NCBI GenBank assembly: GCA_016763335.1
Contig: JAESUD010000314.1
Coordinates: forward strand, 1-5,086
DNA from: Emcibacteraceae bacterium
GTDB lineage: Bacteria; Pseudomonadota; Alphaproteobacteria; Sphingomonadales; Emcibacteraceae
Length of the DNA: 5,086 nucleotides
Direction: 5' to 3'
Shown here: positions 1-4,482 of the stretch, one piece after another
Layout of the letters: every line of letters starts with the position of its first letter
Numbering within the stretch: position 1 is the first letter of the stretch
The notes under the pieces: generated by a model
The model's input: only the letters and a program-made list of their open reading frames with translations
Told to the model about the DNA's origin: nothing
Databases searched by the model: none
Program-made: the position numbers and the translations under genes

Positions 1-563
1 AGACGTGCATATGTCTTCAAATAAGCCACAAACATACGGTTATAGGCAATTTTTGATTTTTCAGGATCCAAATCGAATGAATAGGCGTCTTTCATCAAGA
101 ATTCACGGCCGCGCATAATACCAAAGCGCGGACGCACTTCATCACGAAACTTCCATTGAATGTGATAGAGGTTAAGCGGAAGGTTTTTATAGCTTTTAAC
201 GCTGTTCTTAAAAAGATCTGTAATCATTTCTTCGTTGGTTGGCCCGAAAAGCATCTCTCGGCCACCACGGTCGGTAATGCGCAGCATTTCCTTACCGTAA
301 GCATCATAACGACCGCTTTGTTGCCAAAGTTCAGCCGGCTGGATAGTTGGCATTAATAGCTCTACTGCGCCAGCGCGATTTTGTTCTTCGCGGACGATAT
401 CGGCGATTTTGTTTAAAACCCGTAATCCGGTTGGCAACCAGATATAAATCCCTGCACTCGATTGACGGATCATACCAGAACGAAGCATCAAGCGGTGAGA
501 AACGATTTGGGCCTCAGCCGGATTTTCCTTGATGGTCGGGATAAAATATTTTGAAAGACGCAT
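1..563 (-). CDS. proS: Prolyl-tRNA synthetase, N-terminal part (3' end beyond window)
   Basis: This is a cytoplasmic class II aminoacyl-tRNA synthetase that charges tRNA-Pro with proline using ATP. The reading frame opens at the ATG at 561-563 and stays open to the window edge, giving 187 complete codons of a protein that is usually about 430-450 residues in alphaproteobacteria. The visible part is the N-terminal catalytic core. It shows the start MRLSKYFIP, a motif 1 region (about residues 28-72, including WLPTG at 42-46 and ELLMP at 68-72), the GPTNEE substrate loop at 106-111, and motif 2 from FRDE (138-141) to RGREF (150-154). The sequence strongly resembles the short alphaproteobacterial form that lacks the large editing insertion, but the insertion site is not in view, so this is inferred. 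An AAGG ribosome binding site lies 6 bases before the ATG. The gene normally follows DUF1467 directly. Here an exported-protein gene lies between them. Confidence 0.97.
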   Translation of the reverse strand, partial: MRLSKYFIPTIKENPAEAQIVSHRLMLRSGMIRQSSAGIYIWLPTGLRVLNKIADIVREEQNRAGAVELLMPTIQPAELWQQSGRYDAYGKEMLRITDRGGREMLFGPTNEEMITDLFKNSVKSYKNLPLNLYHIQWKFRDEVRPRFGIMRGREFLMKDAYSFDLDPEKSKIAYNRMFVAYLKTYAR

Positions 564-606
564 ATTAAACCTTGAAAAATAATAAAATTAAAAATGATAT
601 CAATGC

Positions 607-634
607 TATATAGCAAAGGGTGGGTTTACTGCAA
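607..634 (-). promoter_or_regulatory. Candidate sigma-70 promoter of proS
   Basis: On the minus strand TTGCAG (634-629) is followed after 16 bases by TATATA (612-607). A TG one base upstream of that hexamer gives an extended -10 element. The predicted start near 600 would leave a leader of about 37 bases before the proS ATG. The -35 match is only 3 of 6 and the -10 match 4 of 6, so the extended -10 carries most of the weight. The -10 sits inside a perfect 12-base palindrome (604-615). No intrinsic terminator is visible between the upstream gene and proS, so read-through is also possible. Confidence 0.35.
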
Positions 635-1111
635 TTATCTTTTGATAATTGGGCGTCTTTTTCTTTCTTGGTCACAGAGCATATAAATTCGGTTTCTATC
701 ACGTTCTTTTAATGAAACACCGTTCCATAGAACATCGCCATCTTTAACGGTTACCTGACCGAGTATTATTTTACCTTCTTCATTTCCAGTAAGACCTGAA
801 CTTTCATTGGCATTCATATCTTTTAATGCATCATGGGTCATGTAAAATGAATATCCGTTCTCACCAAACATTTGCTCCATTCCGCTATTAATATCTGCTG
901 GAACAAGCGCATTACCCCGCACATCAACATCGGCTTTATAGTTAACATCCGCATCCGGAATATGTGGTGTTAAAAGTTTGCATTGTTCCGATGTAACAAT
1001 AATTATCCGCTCGGAAACATCATTTTTACGTGACGTTTCCTGTGCAACGAGTGAAACAGTCGTGCTTGAAAAAGCAAATAAAATCAAAATAGTAAACATA
1101 TATCGCATCAT
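635..1111 (-). CDS. Predicted exported protein of unknown function, 158 aa
   Basis: I do not recognise a named family. The protein begins with a typical Sec signal peptide: a basic residue at 3, a hydrophobic stretch at about 5-23, and a likely cleavage after LVA at 21-23. The mature part would be a soluble periplasmic protein of about 135 residues. It has two cysteines, C44 and C146, one near each end, which could form a disulfide. A segment DVNYKADVDVRGNALVPADI (55-74) and a later ILGQVTVKDGDVLWNG (116-131) look like the wording of uncharacterised alphaproteobacterial periplasmic proteins I recall, but that is memory rather than a search. The C-terminus is very basic (RKRRPIIKR). The start is well supported: AGGAG at 1117-1121 lies 5 bases before the first ATG and 8 before the second ATG, so either of the two leading Met codons could be used. 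The gene sits between the conserved DUF1467 and proS genes, outside the housekeeping operon's terminator. Confidence 0.82.
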   Translation of the reverse strand: MMRYMFTILILFAFSSTTVSLVAQETSRKNDVSERIIIVTSEQCKLLTPHIPDADVNYKADVDVRGNALVPADINSGMEQMFGENGYSFYMTHDALKDMNANESSGLTGNEEGKIILGQVTVKDGDVLWNGVSLKERDRNRIYMLCDQERKRRPIIKR

Positions 1112-1116
1112 TTAAT

Positions 1117-1145
1117 CTCCTGAGTTTCATCATAAATGAAATTCA
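1117..1145 (-). promoter_or_regulatory. Ribosome binding site with abutting leader hairpin
   Basis: On the minus strand the Shine-Dalgarno sequence AGGAG (1121-1117) directly follows an inverted repeat: TTTCAT (1141-1136) and ATGAAA (1130-1125) around a 5-base loop. Outer bases extend the stem to about 10 pairs with one A-C mismatch, ending at 1145 and 1121. The last base of the stem is the first base of the Shine-Dalgarno sequence. Folding could influence ribosome access to the exported-protein mRNA. The repeat is seen directly, and the regulatory role is inferred. Confidence 0.35.
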
Positions 1146-1156
1146 CTCATAAGATC

Positions 1157-1186
1157 AATATGTGGCAAAATTACAACATGTTACAA
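1157..1186 (-). promoter_or_regulatory. Candidate promoter of the exported-protein gene
   Basis: On the minus strand TTGTAA (1186-1181; 4 of 6 to the -35 consensus) is followed after 18 bases by CATATT (1162-1157; 4 of 6 to the -10 consensus). Transcription would start near 1150 and the leader would contain the hairpin that abuts the ribosome binding site. The match is weak and other AT-rich hexamers nearby could serve. Some promoter is needed here because a strong terminator lies upstream. Confidence 0.25.
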
Positions 1187-1198
1187 AAATAATACAAT
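1170..1198 (+). promoter_or_regulatory. Candidate plus-strand promoter for a small RNA
   Basis: ATTACA (1170-1175; 4 of 6 to the -35 consensus) is followed after 17 bases by TACAAT (1193-1198; 5 of 6 to the -10 consensus). The start would fall near 1205. No plus-strand protein gene follows, but a structured stretch and an intrinsic terminator do. It overlaps the candidate minus-strand promoter, so the two would be divergent and could share an operator. Confidence 0.28.
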
Positions 1199-1214
1199 TT
1201 TAAGAATTTTTAAG
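1171..1214. repeat. Phased short direct repeats in the divergent spacer
   Basis: TTACAA occurs at 1171-1176 and 1181-1186, exactly 10 bp apart, with a degenerate copy ATACAA at 1192-1197. Directly after it, TTTTAAG occurs at 1198-1204 and 1208-1214, again 10 bp apart. The first pair also contains the 8-bp palindrome AACATGTT. Repeats at about one helical turn are typical of tandem binding by response regulators, but AT-rich sequence can give such patterns by chance. No specific regulator can be assigned. Confidence 0.4.
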
Positions 1215-1359
1215 GTGACACAACCAAGTCACTCTATTAACTTACTTTTAATAGTGAGACCCAAGTTTGGGAGCGAGGAAACTCTTTAATAATAAAAAAA
1301 TAGATTTGGTCATAAACACTACACCAAAAAAAGAGCAAGGTTTATTCCTTGCTTTTTTT
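1205..1359 (+). ncRNA. Candidate small structured RNA (unassigned)
   Basis: No RNA family was recognised. The case rests on three visible elements: a plausible promoter just upstream, a dense run of inverted repeats, and an intrinsic terminator at the end. The repeats on the plus strand are GTGAC/GTCAC (1215-1219 with 1228-1232), a 13-base imperfect stem with two mismatches (1228-1240 with 1248-1260, 7-base loop), CCCAA/TTGGG (1260-1271), AGTTT/AAACT around a 10-base purine-rich loop (1264-1283), and TTTGGT/ACCAAA (1305-1310 with 1323-1328). Some are mutually exclusive, for example the first two share 1228-1232, and the CCCAA/TTGGG stem shares bases with the AGTTT stem. The RNA would be about 150 nt. 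Inverted repeats fold on either strand, so a minus-strand transcript or a long leader of the exported-protein gene is an alternative. The stretch 1112-1384 contains no convincing protein gene. Confidence 0.3.
1294..1328 (-). terminator. Possible second, weaker terminator for the operon
   Basis: On the minus strand, just past the main terminator, TTTGGT (1328-1323) and ACCAAA (1310-1305) can pair around a 12-base loop, followed by TCTA and seven T (1300-1294). The 6-bp stem is AU-rich and the loop is long, so it is weak alone. It may act as a back-up to the main terminator, or the pairing may belong to the candidate plus-strand RNA instead. Confidence 0.3.
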
Positions 1360-1360
1360 A
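1331..1360. terminator. Bidirectional intrinsic terminator
   Basis: GCAAGG is written at 1335-1340 as GCAAGG and again as its complement CCTTGC at 1347-1352, with a 6-base loop (1341-1346). Flanking A and T runs extend the stem. On the plus strand the stem is followed by seven T (1353-1359). On the minus strand it is followed by a TC step and seven T. For the minus-strand operon it lies about 30 bases past the DUF1467 stop codon and ends the birA-coaX-rnj-mce-DUF1467 transcript. On the plus strand it could end the candidate small RNA. Confidence 0.88.
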
Positions 1361-1384
1361 TGCCTGAGATAGATTTCAATTCAA

Positions 1385-1627
1385 TTATTTAATGGAAACA
1401 AGGTCGAAATAATCCACAAAACCGACGAGGATTATAAAGCAAACTGTAATGCCTGTGGTAATCCACATTTTTTTCTTGATATTTGCCTGAACCGGCGCCC
1501 CGACTTCAATACCGTCCTTAATTTCTTCATCCAGTTCACTATGACTGGTTATACCAAATGGTAAAACCATGAATAAAAATAGCCACCATGAAATAAAAAA
1601 ACTAATGCTGTATCCTAAAATAGTCAT
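1385..1627 (-). CDS. DUF1467 family small membrane protein
   Basis: This is an 80-residue inner-membrane protein of unknown biochemical role, in a family found mainly in alphaproteobacteria. Two hydrophobic segments are visible, about residues 4-26 and 54-77, joined by a polar loop. Between them lies the family's characteristic pattern: WWLFLFMVLPFG (14-25), then an acidic stretch, then GAPVQANIKKKMWITT (43-58). Length is normal for the family. The ATG at 1625-1627 is preceded by AAAGG with the AGG 7 bases upstream, overlapping the mce stop codon. The gap to mce is only 10 bp, so the two genes are co-transcribed. It is the last gene before the operon terminator. The family is usually found between mce and proS, and here that link to proS is broken by an inserted gene. 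Confidence 0.9.
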   Translation of the reverse strand: MTILGYSISFFISWWLFLFMVLPFGITSHSELDEEIKDGIEVGAPVQANIKKKMWITTGITVCFIILVGFVDYFDLVSIK

Positions 1628-1637
1628 TTTCTTACCT

Positions 1638-2042
1638 TTATATCTGTTCTAGCTCAATAAGTGTTCCGCAAAAATCTTTTGGGTGAAGGAATAATACCGG
1701 TTTCCCGTGCGCCCCTAGCTTTGGCTCTGACTGTCCGAGTATCCTCATTCCTTTTTCGAGCATCCTATCACGCGCTACTTTTATATCATCTACTTCAAAA
1801 CACAAATGATGAATACCACCTGAGGCAAATTTATTTAAATATGTTGTTATTGGTGAACTGTCACCTAGTGGATAAAGAAGTTCAATTTTTGTATTTCCTA
1901 AATTTACAAAGGCAACGGTGACCCCGTGCGCAGGTAAGTCCACCACTTCCGAGACATCCGCACCGAGCACGTCTCTATAAAGCTCTATGGCCTTCTCTAG
2001 GTCAGGAACCGCAATGGCCACATGATTTAATTTTTCAATCAT
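1638..2042 (-). CDS. mce: Methylmalonyl-CoA epimerase
   Basis: This cytoplasmic enzyme interconverts the (2R) and (2S) forms of methylmalonyl-CoA. It works between propionyl-CoA carboxylase and methylmalonyl-CoA mutase on the way to succinyl-CoA, in propionate, odd-chain and branched-chain breakdown. The 134 residues match the usual bacterial length and form two vicinal-oxygen-chelate repeats. Visible landmarks are LNHVAIAV (5-12, metal ligand H7), TKIELLYPLG (51-60), GGIHHLCFEV (75-84, one of H78/H79 a metal ligand), LGAHGKPVLFLHPKDF (109-124) and the C-terminal GTLIELEQ (126-133, metal and catalytic glutamate E130). No key residue appears missing. The ATG overlaps the rnj stop in a TAATG junction. 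The nearest Shine-Dalgarno-like GAGG is 11 bases or so upstream, so translation probably depends on coupling to rnj. The place in the operon is conserved synteny rather than a pathway link to RNase J. Confidence 0.95.
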   Translation of the reverse strand: MIEKLNHVAIAVPDLEKAIELYRDVLGADVSEVVDLPAHGVTVAFVNLGNTKIELLYPLGDSSPITTYLNKFASGGIHHLCFEVDDIKVARDRMLEKGMRILGQSEPKLGAHGKPVLFLHPKDFCGTLIELEQI

Positions 2043-3706
2043 TACTTAATCATCCTCGTAAGATTAACGGTGGTTACCGGCCCTGTCTCTTTGCCTGTAT
2101 ATTGCTTGGCCGCTTTTCTCGCCGACCTTCTGATAACTTCTTTGATTACATCATCATCTTTTAAATGTTTGCGTGACGCCAGTTCAAGGCCATCATGAAT
2201 TTTATCTTCAATAAAACTTTCAAGTGTGCCCGGCTTTTCTTCCGGCAAACCAATTGTGGTAATTTCCAATGGCGCCAGAAGAAGTCCGTTACGGTCCATT
2301 ATAGCATGAATAACCAGCGCCCCGTTAAATAACACACGGCGCCGTTCAACGATGGCCATGTCATCATCTTTAATAAGAATAGCCCCATCAAGCGCCATCC
2401 TCCCTGAAGGAACTTCATTAATTATTCCCGCGGGTCCCGGTGCAAGCTTAACCACAGAACCATTTTTAGGTACAATCGTTTTTTTATATCCCAAACGTGA
2501 AGCCAACTCAGCCTGCTTCATCATATGACTTTGCTCACCGTGGGTCGGCACAACTATTTCTGGCCTGATCCATTCATACATTTGCTTAAGCTCTTCTTGC
2601 CCCGGATGACCGGACACATGCACGAAAGCATTTTTCTCGGTAATCACCTCTACCGACTTTTCAATCAGCATATTATGCATTCTGGCGATAGGCAGTTCAT
2701 TTCCCGGAATAATTTTTGATGAAAAAACCACTGTATCATTCTTGGCAACATGAACTTTTTTGTTATTATCTTGTAATATCCGCATCAAGGCCGCCCTCGC
2801 CTCGCCTTGGCAACCCGTACAGACATAAAACAATTTATGTCGCGGAAGATGAGATGCGTTCTCCTCCGTCAGGATCGGCGGAAAACTTTTCAAATAACCG
2901 CATTCACGCGCCGCTGCAACATTACGTTTTATTGAACGCCCGACAAGGCATAAATGGCGACCCATTTTCTCTGCCACGTAAGCAAGAGTTTCCACCCGCG
3001 CAACATTAGACGAAAATGTCGTGCAAAAAATAGCCCCTTTTTTGTCTTTAAGTAATCCCTCGAGGCTTTCACGAACAGCGAGCTCGGAACCGGACGGTTT
3101 TTCATTAAAAACATTGGTACTATCGCATACGATCGCCAGCACGCCAGCATCACCAATTTCTTTCAGTCTTTTTTCATCGGTAGCCGCACCAACAATTGGT
3201 GCAGGGTCAAGCTTCCAGTCCCCGGTGTGGAAAACAGTCCCAAGCGGCGTTGATATTCTTAACGCGTTTGGCTCCGGTATCGAATGGGTAAGCGTTACAT
3301 ATTCAATTTCAAAATCGCCAAGATCAAATGTCCCGCCAAGATCAATTTCGTGAATGATTACCTCGTCAAGCAAACCAGCATCTTTAAGTTTTGCTCTTAA
3401 AATTATTGCACTAAACGGCGTAACATAAATCGGGCAACGAAAACGCGGCCACAGATGCACCACGGCGCCGATATGGTCTTCATGGGCATGAGTTATCACA
3501 AGGCCAAGCAGGTCATCTTTAATTTTTTCGACAAAGCTGACATCTGGCATGATGAGGTCGATACCAGGCAAATATTCATCGGCAAATGAAATTCCACAAT
3601 CAACCATTATCCACTGTTTACCGTAGGAATAAAGATTAAGGTTCATTCCTATTTCACCGGAACCACCAAGCGGTAAAAATATTAGTTGTTTATAATCTTT
3701 GGCCAT
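2042..3706 (-). CDS. rnj: Ribonuclease J (metallo-beta-lactamase/beta-CASP nuclease)
   Basis: RNase J is a zinc-dependent ribonuclease with 5'-to-3' exonuclease and endonuclease activity, acting in mRNA turnover. In alphaproteobacteria such as Sinorhizobium it also matures rRNA 5' ends. The 554-residue length is full size. The metallo-beta-lactamase motifs are intact: GGSGEIGMN (14-22), HAHEDH (73-78, ligands H73, H75, D77, H78), H141 and D163 in HTGDWK. The beta-CASP region spans roughly 195-365, with CDSTN (194-198), TTFSSN (229-234), TGCQGE (297-302), SSKIIPGNE (329-337) and HVSGH (363-367). PTHGE (387-391) supplies a further metal ligand. A C-terminal domain of about 100 residues follows. 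The ATG overlaps the coaX stop in TAATG and has no clear Shine-Dalgarno sequence, which points to translational coupling. TGCQGE differs from the usual TGSQGE by one conservative change. Confidence 0.97.
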   Translation of the reverse strand: MAKDYKQLIFLPLGGSGEIGMNLNLYSYGKQWIMVDCGISFADEYLPGIDLIMPDVSFVEKIKDDLLGLVITHAHEDHIGAVVHLWPRFRCPIYVTPFSAIILRAKLKDAGLLDEVIIHEIDLGGTFDLGDFEIEYVTLTHSIPEPNALRISTPLGTVFHTGDWKLDPAPIVGAATDEKRLKEIGDAGVLAIVCDSTNVFNEKPSGSELAVRESLEGLLKDKKGAIFCTTFSSNVARVETLAYVAEKMGRHLCLVGRSIKRNVAAARECGYLKSFPPILTEENASHLPRHKLFYVCTGCQGEARAALMRILQDNNKKVHVAKNDTVVFSSKIIPGNELPIARMHNMLIEKSVEVITEKNAFVHVSGHPGQEELKQMYEWIRPEIVVPTHGEQSHMMKQAELASRLGYKKTIVPKNGSVVKLAPGPAGIINEVPSGRMALDGAILIKDDDMAIVERRRVLFNGALVIHAIMDRNGLLLAPLEITTIGLPEEKPGTLESFIEDKIHDGLELASRKHLKDDDVIKEVIRRSARKAAKQYTGKETGPVTTVNLTRMIK

Positions 3707-4482
3707 TAGGTTTTATCAACATTAGATGAATATATTTCAAACAAACCGTAAGTGGTCAGTTCCTGATCGACAATTTCAATCACGTCTGTCGCTTCATTAA
3801 AAAGCGTGGCAAGGCCCCCTGTTGCAAGCACTTTCATCGGACTGCCATATTCCTTTGTAATCCGTGCCACCATACCTTCAACCATCGAAAGATAACCAAA
3901 AAATATTCCTGATTGAATAGCGGAAATAGTGCTGTTGCCAATTACTTTATCAGGCTTTACCACAGCCACGCGGGGCAGCTTTGCCGCCGCCATGCTTAAT
4001 GCTTCCACCGATAAATTAACACCGGGCGAAATTACACCGCCGTGATAATTGCCCTGTTCATCGATAATATCAAATGTGGTTGCGGTACCAAAATCAATAA
4101 TGATCATCGGACCACCATATTTTTTATGCGCTGCAATGGCATTGACCAAACGGTCTGCGCCAACTTCCGCCGGGTTTGGAAGCTTCACTTTTACATTAAG
4201 CTCTACCCCCTCTTCACCAACAACCAATGCATCACATTTAAAATAACGACGGCAAAGAAGCTGAAGCGGGAAAAGCGTTTGCGGCACCACAGTGGCAATA
4301 ATCGCCCCGGTAATTTCAGTGATATCAAGGTTTTCAAAATTCAAAAGCTGTGATAGCCAAACCATATATTCATCGGCGGTGCGGCTATCCGCACTTGATA
4401 TACGCCATTTATGAATGATCTTTTTATCATCATGTAAGGCAAAAACAATATTTGTATTTCCGGCATCAATTGCAAGCAGCAT
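3706..4482 (-). CDS. coaX: Type III pantothenate kinase
   Basis: CoaX catalyses the first step of coenzyme A synthesis, ATP-dependent phosphorylation of pantothenate to 4'-phosphopantothenate, in the cytoplasm. The type III enzymes belong to the ASKHA fold, are not feedback-inhibited by CoA and need a monovalent cation. The 258 residues match the family. Visible motifs are the phosphate loop DAGNTN (6-11), PNPAEVGADRLVNA (102-115) with the catalytic aspartate D110, IDFGTATTFD (129-138), and GGVISPGVNLSVEAL just after it. All key residues appear present. The ATG directly follows the birA stop (TAA then ATG, no gap). Only a weak purine-rich AAAGAG lies 9 bases upstream, so coupling to birA is likely. 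It overlaps rnj by one base at the other end. In some bacteria (Neisseria, for example) BirA and CoaX are one fused protein. Here they are separate but adjacent. Confidence 0.97.
   Translation of the reverse strand: MLLAIDAGNTNIVFALHDDKKIIHKWRISSADSRTADEYMVWLSQLLNFENLDITEITGAIIATVVPQTLFPLQLLCRRYFKCDALVVGEEGVELNVKVKLPNPAEVGADRLVNAIAAHKKYGGPMIIIDFGTATTFDIIDEQGNYHGGVISPGVNLSVEALSMAAAKLPRVAVVKPDKVIGNSTISAIQSGIFFGYLSMVEGMVARITKEYGSPMKVLATGGLATLFNEATDVIEIVDQELTTYGLFEIYSSNVDKT

Noticed and set aside
156..532. Plus-strand ORFs opposite proS
   Set aside because: They are antisense shadows of the clear proS frame, with no family resemblance and no upstream signals.
604..615. The palindrome upstream of proS as a terminator of the exported-protein gene
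   Set aside because: The AT-rich palindrome has no real loop and no uninterrupted T-run directly after it. A promoter or operator reading fits better.
1275..1284. Resemblance of GAGGAAACTC to the conserved GAGGAAAGTC of RNase P RNA
   Set aside because: Only this short string is similar. The other RNase P RNA elements are absent and the stretch before the terminator is far too short.
1248..1313. A 21-residue minus-strand ORF beginning MTKSIFLLLKS in the spacer
   Set aside because: It has no good ribosome binding site, lies just past the operon terminator, and overlaps the inverted repeats. Such short ORFs are expected by chance.
3021..3353. A 110-codon plus-strand ORF opposite rnj
   Set aside because: It overlaps the conserved metallo-beta-lactamase domain of rnj on the other strand and reads as low-complexity Ser/Pro-rich sequence typical of an antisense frame.
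4042..4353. Overlapping plus-strand ORFs opposite coaX
   Set aside because: They are antisense shadows of the catalytic core of coaX and resemble no protein family.
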